NCBI GenBank assembly: GCA_035529895.1
Contig: DATKVV010000071.1
Span: forward strand, 1-11,287
Source of the DNA: JAUWKC01 sp035529895
GTDB taxonomy: Bacteria > Planctomycetota > Phycisphaerae > Sedimentisphaerales > Anaerobacaceae
DNA: 11,287 nucleotides
Reading direction: 5' to 3'
In this document: in pieces, positions 1 through 6,834 of the stretch
Layout: each line of letters starts with the position of its first letter
How positions within the stretch are numbered: position 1 is the first letter of the stretch
The notes under the pieces: model-generated
The model's database searches: none
Seen by the model: only the letters and a program-made list of their open reading frames with translations
What the model was told of the DNA's origin: nothing
Position numbers and translations under genes: made by a program

Positions 1-102
1 TTTTTCCAACGCTTCAATGCGTTGTTTCAGTTGCGTGTTTTCCGTTTCCAGATGTTTGATATATGCGTTCTTGTCCACACCAGAGTTATCGGACAGAAAC
101 AC
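1..102 (-). CDS. N-terminus of a coiled-coil protein, cut by the window edge
   Basis: The minus strand is open from a TAG near 118-120 to the left edge. Read from GTG at 102-100 it gives about 34 residues, ending in a strongly heptad-like, charged stretch (HLETENTQLKQRIEALEK) typical of a coiled coil. A second GTG at 78-76 would begin at the residues VDKNAYIKHLE and is an equally possible start. I see no good Shine-Dalgarno sequence before either. Similar leucine-zipper-like N-termini occur in IS66-type transposases (before a conserved Asn/Ser/Pro-rich segment), but the diagnostic part would lie outside the window, so the function is unassigned. Nothing on the plus strand here is more convincing. 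Confidence 0.35.
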   Translation of the reverse strand, partial: MFLSDNSGVDKNAYIKHLETENTQLKQRIEALEK

Positions 103-124
103 GCTTTTACATAAAACCTATTAT

Positions 125-262
125 TTCAGTGAACGCTTACGAATTTTCGGGTTTGTGGAAAGAGAGGCGATAGTGGGGAAGGCGCGGGGGGTAATTGTCT
201 CATTCGATATTACCGACAGGTATCAGCCGAGGTTGAACAGATTCTTTGACGCGTTGAAGTAA
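125..262 (+). pseudogene. Probable C-terminal remnant of type I signal peptidase (LepB-like)
   Basis: The last roughly 45 codons before the TAA at 260-262 read RIFGFVEREAIVGKA, then VSFDITDRYQPRLNRFF. Type I signal peptidases (peptidase family S26) end with a very similar pattern: after the GDN..DSR box come (W/F)GFV, then IVG(R/K)A, then a strand with SxD and a short basic-aromatic tail. The catalytic Ser and Lys and the GDN..DSR box should lie upstream, but that sequence does not look like a peptidase and overlaps the opposite-strand coiled-coil frame. An ATG at 17 keeps the frame open but gives unrelated residues. I read this as a 3' gene fragment left by a rearrangement at about 100-125. 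The family call rests on short motifs only. Confidence 0.4.
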
Positions 263-280
263 GCGGTTTTTTGGCGCAAG

Positions 281-559
281 TTACTCGTATGCCAGTTTCC
301 GGAGGGCGTCCCCAGCGGGCGTGTATACTTTTCTGCTGGCCAAAAGCGAGGCGCCGGTGCTTTCAAAAAAGCGGATAGCGCGTTTGTTCGATTCCTTCAC
401 GTCCCATTCGATTCTGCAGCATTTGCGTTCTACGGCGAGCTTTGCGATGTGAGCGAGCATGCCGCGGCCGACGCCCTTGCCGCGAAAGCGTGGCTCCACA
501 TATAAGTCTTCGACGTAGATGCCCGGCCTGCCGGTTCGCCGGGGTTGGGTCTGGGGCGC
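281..559 (-). pseudogene. C-terminal half of a GNAT N-acetyltransferase, headless, directly behind accA
   Basis: From the accA stop codon (TGA, 562-560) the same frame stays open to TAA at 283-281. After about 11 unrelated residues it reads TGRPGIYVEDLYV, then PRFRGKGVGRGML and KAVER-like helices, then SNKRAIRFFESTGAS. This is the second half of a GNAT acetyltransferase of the diamine/spermidine acetyltransferase type: strand 4, motif A with RxxGxG (acetyl-CoA pyrophosphate binding), and motif B with the N..A..F(Y/F)...GA helix. The first 65-75 residues of the fold (strands 1-3 and the substrate-side loops) are absent, so a working enzyme is unlikely. A 72-residue product from GTG at 499-497 is possible, but there is no clear ribosome site. 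Homology starts around 530, so the deletion joint lies between there and the accA stop. Confidence 0.7.
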
Positions 560-1636
560 TCAGACTTTTGCGGGGACCCGTCTGGATTCATCGGTGAGGG
601 CTTTGAGGGCTTCTTTTATCCTGGCCTGGCTGGCGGATACCTTTCTGCGAAGGTTGTTTGCATTATTGCTGCCGATTGCACGTAGTTTTTTGTATCTGCA
701 TTCAAGCAGGTTTTCGATTTTTGTGCGTTTGAGGTCGCGGAGGGTTTTGATGATGTATCTTTCGACGTAATAGATGGTGTCGTGAACGTTGCGATGTGCG
801 CCGCCGAGCGGCTCTGGAATGACCGCGTCAACGAGTTCGAGCTTGAGCAAATCTTTGCTGGTTAACTTAAGCGCCTCTGCGGCCTCGGGGGCTTTTGAGC
901 CGTCGCGCCACAGAATGGCGGCGCAGCCTTCGGGTGATATAACCGAGTAATATGAGAATTCGAGCATGGCGAGCCTGTCACCGACGCCTATGCCAAGAGC
1001 GCCGCCAGAGCCGCCTTCGCCGATACAGATGCAGACTATCGGCACTTTCAGACGAGACATTTCTATCAGGTTGACGGCTATCGCCTGTGCCTGGCCCCGC
1101 TCTTCGGCGCCGACGCCGGGATAGGCGCCCGGGGTGTCGATGAGCGTGACAACAGGTATGCCGTACTTTTCGGCGAATTTCATTTTTGCCAGCGCCTTGC
1201 GGTAACCCTCGGGGTGGGCGCATCCGAAATTGCAGGCAATCTTTTCTTTGGTGGTCCTGCCCTTGTTCTGTCCGACGACGAGAACTTTTTCTCTGCCGAT
1301 CCGGCCGACTCCTGCTACGATAGCCCGGTCGTCGCCGAAACACCTGTCACCGTGGAGCTCGCGGAAGTCCTTTATCATCAGGTTGACGTAGTCATCGAGC
1401 AGGGGTCTTTTGGGATGGCGCGCTACCTGGACTGTCTGCCACGCCGTGAGGCTGGAATAGATTCGTTTGAGCTCGGCGACCTGTTCTTGCTGAAGCCGGC
1501 GAATCTCCGCAGAGTAGTCGATGCCCTTGGCCGAACTTAGCTTTCGCAGCTCGTTCATCTGGCGGTCGAGGTCGGCTACCCTATCTTCGAAGTCGAGGTA
1601 ATCACCGTCTCCGATTTTATTGTTATTTTGCGGCAT
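560..1636 (-). CDS. accA: Acetyl-CoA carboxylase carboxyltransferase subunit alpha
   Basis: AccA pairs with AccD to move the carboxyl group from carboxybiotin on BCCP to acetyl-CoA, giving malonyl-CoA, the first committed step of fatty-acid synthesis in the cytosol. The 358-residue product matches the family throughout. An N-terminal helical region (LDFEDRVADL, about 14-23) comes first, then AWQTVQVARHPKRP (65-78) and GDRCFGDDRAIVAG. KGRTTKEKI lies at 125-133 and IDTPGAYPGVGAEERGQ at 166-182. The glycine-rich IGEGGSGGALGIGVGD at 205-220 forms the oxyanion region. SVISPEGCA (231-239) and IPEPLGGAHR (273-282) follow. It is about 40 residues longer than E. coli AccA, the extra being a basic helical C-terminal tail (about 318-358). 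The start is ATG at 1636-1634; no strong Shine-Dalgarno is seen. It is transcribed away from tyrA. No accD is in the window. Confidence 0.96.
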   Translation of the reverse strand: MPQNNNKIGDGDYLDFEDRVADLDRQMNELRKLSSAKGIDYSAEIRRLQQEQVAELKRIYSSLTAWQTVQVARHPKRPLLDDYVNLMIKDFRELHGDRCFGDDRAIVAGVGRIGREKVLVVGQNKGRTTKEKIACNFGCAHPEGYRKALAKMKFAEKYGIPVVTLIDTPGAYPGVGAEERGQAQAIAVNLIEMSRLKVPIVCICIGEGGSGGALGIGVGDRLAMLEFSYYSVISPEGCAAILWRDGSKAPEAAEALKLTSKDLLKLELVDAVIPEPLGGAHRNVHDTIYYVERYIIKTLRDLKRTKIENLLECRYKKLRAIGSNNANNLRRKVSASQARIKEALKALTDESRRVPAKV

Positions 1637-1825
1637 ATCACTTTATGGTACTCAATTTTGCTCGTGTGCACTGGATAACCACACATTGAGATACCGGCAA
1701 ATGTTCACAAAAAAAACCTGCCCACAAAGAGCGGCTCAGGTGTCGTTCGCTTTTGCCATATCCATCGACTTCTTATTCCAAATCGGAATATTATCAGTTC
1801 CGACAACATAAATCAAAGAAAAAAA

Positions 1826-1852
1826 TTGACAGCGGCGTATTCATACTATACT
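1826..1852 (+). promoter_or_regulatory. Likely sigma-70 promoter for tyrA-purL
   Basis: A perfect TTGACA (1826-1831) is followed, after a 15-nt spacer, by TATACT (1847-1852). The spacer is shorter than the ideal 17, so the exact -10 is uncertain. It lies in the AT-rich divergent region between accA and tyrA, about 20 nt before the GGGAGG ribosome site. No operator palindrome or attenuator was evident between it and the start codon. Confidence 0.55.
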
Positions 1853-1869
1853 TTTTAGCGGAATCTATC

Positions 1870-1875
1870 GGGAGG
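1870..1875 (+). promoter_or_regulatory. Ribosome binding site upstream of tyrA
   Basis: GGGAGG stands 14 nt before the GTG at 1890. A TTG at 1883 is better spaced but opens a frame (to 2152) that encodes no recognisable protein. The tyrA frame has no closer start before the dinucleotide-binding fold begins at residue 9, so the GTG is preferred despite the long spacing. Confidence 0.5.
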
Positions 1876-1889
1876 TTTATTCTTGCAAG

Positions 1890-2774
1890 GTGTTTGTTTT
1901 GAAGGACTTAAGACAAATAACCGTTATAGGGCTGGGTCTCTTGGGGGGCTCGTTAAGTTTAGCAATTTTGCGGTGTTTTCCCGGCGTGAGAGCCGTAGGT
2001 TACAGCCATCGCGCCCGCACGCGGCGAAAAGCCAGAGAATTGGCGGTGGCCAGCGAAGTCGCGGACGACATAAAGGCTGGCGTAACCGGCGCGGATATTG
2101 TAATCCTGGCCACGCCAATTTCTACGTTCGGAGAGATTTTCGCGGTGATTAGGGATGTGTTGCCCAGCGGATGCATAGTTACAGATGTTGGTTCGACCAA
2201 GGTCTTGCCCCACCTGTGGGCAGCGAAAACACTGCCGAGTGTTGTGCACTATGTCGGCTCACATCCAATCGCCGGGTCCGAGCAGAGAGGTGTTGAGTTT
2301 GCCAGAGATGATTTGTTTGATGGGGCGACTTGTATTTTGACCGGGACCAAAAAGACGGATAAACAGGCGGTGCAAACGCTAACAGGATTTTGGTCGAAGC
2401 TCGGGTGCAGCGTGAAATTTATGACGCCGGCTGAGCATGACAGGGTGCTGGCGAATGTAAGTCATCTTCCGCATGTAGCGGCGGCGGCATTAACGAACGC
2501 CAGTGACGCCAGGGAGCTTAAGTTTGCGGGCAAGGGTTTTATGGATACGTCGAGGATAGCATCGGGGCCTGCGAGTATCTGGGCCGACGTGCTTCTGGCA
2601 AACGCAAATAACACCGCCAGAGGTATCGATAAGATTGTTGCCGAGCTGCTGAAGCTGAAAAGGGCGATAAAGGACGCAGACAGGCAAAGGATTCAGAAGC
2701 TGCTGGAGGCGGCAAGGGCCAAACGGGCGGCTTTAATAAAACAGAAGATAAAGAGCAAGGAAATGATATTGTGA
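1890..2774 (+). CDS. tyrA: Prephenate (or arogenate) dehydrogenase, TyrA family
   Basis: The product (294 aa) carries out the oxidative decarboxylation leading to tyrosine: prephenate to 4-hydroxyphenylpyruvate, or arogenate to tyrosine. The N-terminal Rossmann fold shows GLGLLGGSL (14-22), the ATP segment at 74-76, and TDVGSTK (98-104). The active-site region SHPIAGSEQRG (124-134) contains the catalytic-type His125. The all-helical C-terminal dimer domain has AEHDRVLANVSHLPH (181-195) and GFMDTSRIASG (216-226), with a conserved Arg expected to bind the substrate carboxylate. The end of beta-strand 2 reads GYSHRARTRRKA instead of the usual Asp-containing sequence, suggesting NADP rather than NAD. 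No chorismate mutase, ACT or EPSP-synthase domain is fused. Its stop overlaps the purL start (GTGA), implying coupled translation. Confidence 0.93.
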   Translation: MFVLKDLRQITVIGLGLLGGSLSLAILRCFPGVRAVGYSHRARTRRKARELAVASEVADDIKAGVTGADIVILATPISTFGEIFAVIRDVLPSGCIVTDVGSTKVLPHLWAAKTLPSVVHYVGSHPIAGSEQRGVEFARDDLFDGATCILTGTKKTDKQAVQTLTGFWSKLGCSVKFMTPAEHDRVLANVSHLPHVAAAALTNASDARELKFAGKGFMDTSRIASGPASIWADVLLANANNTARGIDKIVAELLKLKRAIKDADRQRIQKLLEAARAKRAALIKQKIKSKEMIL

Positions 2775-5653
2775 GGCAGTGGCGTTTTGAGGTTTTTAAT
2801 CGGCGGGGCTTCGCGGACGTTCACGGCAGCAGTGTGCTGGAGGACATCAGGGAGCTTGGCGTCCGTTCGGTGGAGGCGGTCCAGTCGGCGAAGGTGTTTT
2901 TGATTGAGGCGGATTTCGACGAGGTCTTTGCCGGGCGCGTGGCCAAGGAGCTGCTGACCGACCCCGTGTGCGAGGAGTATTACATGGGCAGGAGCGGGGC
3001 GCCGGCAGGGCTGGCGAAGGCGACTTTGATCGAGGTACATCTCAAAAGCGGCGTTACCGACCCTGTGGCCGAATCCGTGACAACCGCCATTGCCGACATG
3101 GGTGTCAAGGCCGGGCATGTGCGAACAGCCCGCAAGTATATCCTGCTGGGCGATATCAGCTCCAAGCAGACGGATATAATCGCCAGGAAGATATTGGCAA
3201 ACGACTGTATCGAGGTTTGCGTTATCGGCAGCGAGGCGGAGCCGCCAAGCCCGCATCTGAAGCCGTACGAGCTAAAGATAGTACACTGGCCGATATGTGA
3301 CCTCGACGACGAGGGGCTGGTAAAGCTGAGCCGGGAAAAGGACCTGTTCCTCAATCTGGTGGAGATGCAGACCATCCAGAAATACTACCGGCAGCTTGGG
3401 AGAGAGCCGACGGACGTTGAGCTTGAGTCGCTTGCGCAGACCTGGAGCGAGCACTGCGTGCACAAGACGCTCAAGAGTTCGGTTGATATGACAATCAACG
3501 GCAGGCAGATTCGTTTCGACAATCTGCTGAAAGAGACGGTTTTCAGGGCGACCAAGGAGCTGAACAAGCCTTGGTGTATCTCGGTTTTTGCCGACAATGC
3601 GGGGGTGGTGGAGTTCGACGAGGATTCGGCGGTTTGTTTCAAGGTGGAGACGCATAATCGTCCTTCGGCGCTGGACCCTTACGGCGGGTCGGCAACCGGC
3701 ATCGGCGGCGTGATTCGTGACCCGATGGGAACCGGGCTGGGCGCGATACCGATTGCCAACACGGATATATTTTGTTTTGGTCCGCCGGACAAGAAGCTGG
3801 AGGAAATCCCCAAAGGGGTGCTCCATCCGAGAAGGGTAATGAAAGGCGTGGTGGCCGGCGTGCGCGACTACGGCAACCGGATGGGAATACCGACGGTCAA
3901 CGGCGCAGTCTATTTCGACGAGCGGTATCTGGGTAATCCGCTGGTTTATTGCGGCAACATCGGACTGATGGACAGGGACAAGTGCTTTAAGAATCCGCAG
4001 GCGGGTGACATTATCATTGTGGTCGGGGGCAGGACGGGACGTGACGGGATACATGGGGCGACTTTCTCGAGCGGCGAAATAACACATGAGTATGAAACAA
4101 TCTTTTCGCACGCGGTTCAAATCGGCAATCCGATAACGGAAAAGAAGATGCTGGACGTTCTGATTCAGGCGAACGAAGCCGGTCTTTACGAGGCTATAAC
4201 CGACTGCGGGGCAGGGGGTCTGAGCAGCGCGGTGGGTGAGATGGGAAAAGATTTAGGGGCGGAGGTGGAACTGGGGAAGGTGCCGTTGAAGTACGCGGGT
4301 CTGACCTATAACGAGATCTGGATTAGTGAGGCCCAGGAGCGGATGGTGATAGCGGTCAAGCCCGAAAACGTGGAGGCCATAACGAAGATTTTTGACGGCG
4401 AAAATGTCCAGTCCACGGTGATAGGGAAATTCAGGGACGACAAGAGGCTCATCCTGCGGTACGACGGGCAGCAGGTGGCAGAGATGGATATGGACTTCCT
4501 GCATGAGGGGGTGCCTAAGTACTCGCGGAAGGCGGTGTGGGAGAGTCCGGAGCTGAGCGAGCCGAGCCTGCCCGAAAAAGAAAGGTATGACGATGAGCTT
4601 TCGAAGATTCTGTCTTGTTATAATGTGGCCAGCAAGGAATGGGTGATACGCCAGTACGACCATGAGGTTCAGGGCGGTTCGGTGGTAAAGCCTCTTGTGG
4701 GTGTGGCAAACGACGGCCCCGGCGACGGCGCGGTGATAAGGCCGAAGTTTGATTCGGACAAGGGCCTTGCAATTAGCTGCGGGATGAATCCGCTCTATGG
4801 GGACATTGACCCGTACTGGATGGCGCTGGCCGGGATTGACGAGGCGATAAGAAATATCGTATGTGTGGGCGGGCGGTTCGACCGGATAGCGCTTCTGGAT
4901 AATTTCTGCTGGGGCGACTGCAAGAAGCCCGAGACGCTGGGGCCTTTGGTGCGGGCGTCGCAGGCGTGCTATGACGGGGCGATGGCCTTTGGGACGCCCT
5001 TCATATCGGGCAAGGACTCGCTCAATAACGAGTTCGCATGTGAGGACGGCACGAGGATTTCCATTCCGTCGACGCTTTTGATAAGCGCGATAGCGCCGGT
5101 GGATAACGTCAACAAGTGCATTACGATGGACGCGAAGCAAGCGGGCAATTTTCTGTTTGTCGTGGGCGAGACCAAGAATGAGCTGGGCGGTTCGCACTAC
5201 TACAAGATTCACGGCCGGCTCGGAGCAAATGTGCCGAAGGCGGACCTGGAGAAGGCGCCGAAGATTGCTGCGAAGATTTGCGGGGCGACAGCAGCGGGTG
5301 TTGTTGCAAGTTGTCACGACTGCTCCGAGGGCGGGCTGGCGGTGGCGCTGGCGGAGATGGCGTTTGCCGGCGGATTAGGCATCGAAGCCGATTTGCGGGG
5401 GCTGCCGAGAAGCGATGATTGCGCGCGAGTGGATGCGCAGCTATTCAGCGAGTCGAATTCGCGCTATATCGTGGAAGTTGAGCCGGAGAAGTACGACGCG
5501 TTTGTGAAGTTGATGCTTAATGTGCCGTTCGGGCAGATAGGCAAGGTGACAGACGGACAGAAGCTTGTCATCAAGGCTGCGGACGGCACGACCGTTATCG
5601 ATTCGGATTTGGATACGTTAAAGCAGGCGTGGCAGAAGCCGTTAGCTTGGTAA
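2771..5653 (+). CDS. purL: Phosphoribosylformylglycinamidine synthase, PurS-like/PurL form (no glutaminase domain)
   Basis: The enzyme converts FGAR, ATP and ammonia to FGAM, step four of purine synthesis. At 960 aa it is longer than small bacterial PurL (about 740) and shorter than E. coli PurL (1295, with fused glutaminase). Residues 1 to about 155 form two PurS-like alpha/beta halves (RFEVFNRRG...DVHG, 5-19; KATLIEVHLKSGVTDPVA, 83-100), as in the N-terminal domain of large PurL. The linker domain holds SEHCVHKTLK (226-235) with the catalytic-region His228. The first ATP-grasp-unlike AIRS half begins with FKVETHNRPSALDPYGG (290-306) and IRDPMGTG. GAGGLSSAVGEMG, SGKDSLNNEF and SCHDCSEGGLAVALAEMAF mark both halves of the duplicated synthase core. 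The usual ETHNHPSA reads ETHNRPSA. GTG at 2771 overlaps the tyrA stop by 4 nt. Ammonia must come from the separate purQ product at 6835. Confidence 0.95.
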   Translation: MRQWRFEVFNRRGFADVHGSSVLEDIRELGVRSVEAVQSAKVFLIEADFDEVFAGRVAKELLTDPVCEEYYMGRSGAPAGLAKATLIEVHLKSGVTDPVAESVTTAIADMGVKAGHVRTARKYILLGDISSKQTDIIARKILANDCIEVCVIGSEAEPPSPHLKPYELKIVHWPICDLDDEGLVKLSREKDLFLNLVEMQTIQKYYRQLGREPTDVELESLAQTWSEHCVHKTLKSSVDMTINGRQIRFDNLLKETVFRATKELNKPWCISVFADNAGVVEFDEDSAVCFKVETHNRPSALDPYGGSATGIGGVIRDPMGTGLGAIPIANTDIFCFGPPDKKLEEIPKGVLHPRRVMKGVVAGVRDYGNRMGIPTVNGAVYFDERYLGNPLVYCGNIGLMDRDKCFKNPQAGDIIIVVGGRTGRDGIHGATFSSGEITHEYETIFSHAVQIGNPITEKKMLDVLIQANEAGLYEAITDCGAGGLSSAVGEMGKDLGAEVELGKVPLKYAGLTYNEIWISEAQERMVIAVKPENVEAITKIFDGENVQSTVIGKFRDDKRLILRYDGQQVAEMDMDFLHEGVPKYSRKAVWESPELSEPSLPEKERYDDELSKILSCYNVASKEWVIRQYDHEVQGGSVVKPLVGVANDGPGDGAVIRPKFDSDKGLAISCGMNPLYGDIDPYWMALAGIDEAIRNIVCVGGRFDRIALLDNFCWGDCKKPETLGPLVRASQACYDGAMAFGTPFISGKDSLNNEFACEDGTRISIPSTLLISAIAPVDNVNKCITMDAKQAGNFLFVVGETKNELGGSHYYKIHGRLGANVPKADLEKAPKIAAKICGATAAGVVASCHDCSEGGLAVALAEMAFAGGLGIEADLRGLPRSDDCARVDAQLFSESNSRYIVEVEPEKYDAFVKLMLNVPFGQIGKVTDGQKLVIKAADGTTVIDSDLDTLKQAWQKPLAW

Positions 5654-5659
5654 TGCAGA

Positions 5660-5702
5660 GAAATCCGAAGCACGAGATTCGAGTAATTGTAATTCGAGGG
5701 AA
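5660..5702. repeat. Intergenic repeat debris after purL
   Basis: Just behind the purL stop the sequence is built of GAAATCCGAAGCACGAGATT-like words, with ATTCGAG repeated at 5677-5683 and 5692-5698. It is markedly more AT-rich than purL and marks the left edge of the block that separates purL from purQ. Words of this kind resemble dispersed repeats of planctomycete genomes, but with only one copy in view the assignment is an inference. Confidence 0.3.
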
Positions 5703-5770
5703 ATTTCGGTGTTATGACAGAATTGAAGCGCAAGAAAGTGTTTCAAACAGCGTTAAATGGGAAATCTCAG

Positions 5771-6628
5771 ATGAAAATAAAAAGAAGGAAATTCCTGAAA
5801 GTTGTGGCTGGCGTGGGTATTGGAGCTATCGTCACAGGATGTACCAAGGACAGTCAAAAGCCGACGAAAGGGATTCCGCTACGTCAGCTTGGTAGAACAG
5901 ATCTTCAACTAACTCCGGTCGGGTATGGTGCTCAGCACACAAGGGATAGTGAGCTAATCCGTTATGCAATTGACCAAGGGATCAATTATATTGAGACCGC
6001 GTGGGGATATGGGTTCGGTCAGCCCGGCAACAGCTGTGAGTCTATAGGTAAAGCAATCAGTGGAGTAAGAGACAAGGTCTACCTTTTTGTCGCATACATG
6101 GGAAGGGCTCCACGCACAAGTAAGGCATGGGCAGGCAACCAGTTTGAGCAGACGCTTCGTGACCTCGCTACAGATTACATTGATGTGTTCCTATGGCATC
6201 AGCCTGAGAGTATAGAGGAGATTACAACGGGTGAACACATTGATATAATGGAGAAGTGGAAGTCAGAGGGGAAAATCCACTGGTGTGGAATCACAGCACA
6301 TGAGAATCAGGAGGTCTATCTGAAACATGTGGCAGAATCAAGTCTCTATGATGTGGCGGCGGTTGCTTTCAACTCTAATAGTTCTCCAGAGCTTGCGCAG
6401 TACATAAAAGAGGCAGCACAAAAAGGTGTTGGAGTTATAGCCATGAAGACGCAGAGCCCCAACTACAACCTCCCGCCACACACAATTGGGGATTCGCCTG
6501 ACCATCGGAAAGCTCTTAGCTGGGTGCTATCCAATAACTATGTGGTTGGTGCCATTCCCGGCATGACGACTAAAGAGCAGGTAGACATGAATGTCCAGGT
6601 TATGAGAAAGGTTGAGACGTATGGCTGA
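5771..6628 (+). CDS. Tat-signal, lipobox-bearing aldo/keto reductase-like protein with altered active site
   Basis: Read from ATG 5771 the product is 285 aa and starts MKIKRRKFLKVVAG, a twin-arginine signal, followed by a hydrophobic core and VTGC (21-24), a lipobox. It is therefore probably exported folded and anchored as a lipoprotein. An in-frame ATG at 5714 would add 19 residues and place the RR motif too deep, so 5771 is preferred; GGGA at 5759-5762 is a weak ribosome site. The barrel follows: LRQLGRTDLQLTPVGYG (37-53), INYIETAWGYG (71-81), DYIDVFLWHQPE (135-146), GKIHWCGITAH (167-177), GVGVIAMKT (219-227). Of the AKR tetrad, Asp is Glu75, Tyr80 and His143 are kept, and the Lys position (KVYLFVAYMG, 102-111) appears to be Ala108. 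The C-terminal 4Fe-4S tail found in many Tat-AKRs is absent. Codon use is visibly more AT-rich than in purL and purQ, suggesting acquisition. Substrate unknown. Confidence 0.82.
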   Translation: MKIKRRKFLKVVAGVGIGAIVTGCTKDSQKPTKGIPLRQLGRTDLQLTPVGYGAQHTRDSELIRYAIDQGINYIETAWGYGFGQPGNSCESIGKAISGVRDKVYLFVAYMGRAPRTSKAWAGNQFEQTLRDLATDYIDVFLWHQPESIEEITTGEHIDIMEKWKSEGKIHWCGITAHENQEVYLKHVAESSLYDVAAVAFNSNSSPELAQYIKEAAQKGVGVIAMKTQSPNYNLPPHTIGDSPDHRKALSWVLSNNYVVGAIPGMTTKEQVDMNVQVMRKVETYG

Positions 6629-6705
6629 ATCGGGGGGGAGATTTCTAAAAAGCTACTTCACAGCCTAAATAAGACCCCGGTCATATGTTAATTGACTGCA
6701 TACAA

Positions 6706-6794
6706 TGTCATTGCGGGCGAAGCAAAGAATTTCGGTTTAGTATATTAGTTCAGGGAGAAATGGATTCCCGCTACCCACCTTGGCGGGAATGACA
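6706..6794. repeat. Dispersed palindromic repeat remnants before purQ
   Basis: Two elements stand side by side. TGTCATTGCGGGCGAAGC (6706-6723) resembles a repeat word common in many bacterial genomes. ATTCCCGC (6764-6771) pairs perfectly with GCGGGAAT (6783-6790) around an 11-nt loop, inside TGGATTCCCGC...GCGGGAATGACA. A second member of the latter family, in the opposite orientation, lies at 9601-9649. They fill most of the 206 nt between the AKR-like gene and purQ and carry no convincing promoter. The stem-loop could act in a transcript, but it has no U-tract, so I do not call a terminator. Confidence 0.6.
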
Positions 6795-6834
6795 TAGAAG
6801 GGCAAGAGTGACGGATATTGCAAAAAGGTAAGAG

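Noticed and set aside
1637..1720. Promoter for accA (TTGCCG, 17 nt, TATCCA on the minus strand)
   Set aside because: The -10 matches only three of six consensus bases; a promoter is expected here but cannot be placed with confidence.
1883..2152. TTG-start frame with better Shine-Dalgarno spacing than tyrA
   Set aside because: It overlaps tyrA in another frame and becomes Arg/Gly-rich without recognisable motifs, while the tyrA frame is unmistakable.
1640..2770. Purine riboswitch or T-box leader before tyrA-purL
   Set aside because: The leader between the TTGACA promoter and the GTG is only about 30 nt, too short for either, and no aptamer core is visible.
3272..5317. Long open frames on the minus strand (3272-4120 and 4253-5317) opposite purL
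   Set aside because: They lie wholly antisense to a clearly conserved purL, have Arg/His/Leu-rich low-complexity translations and no domain pattern. They follow from the GC-rich codon bias of purL.
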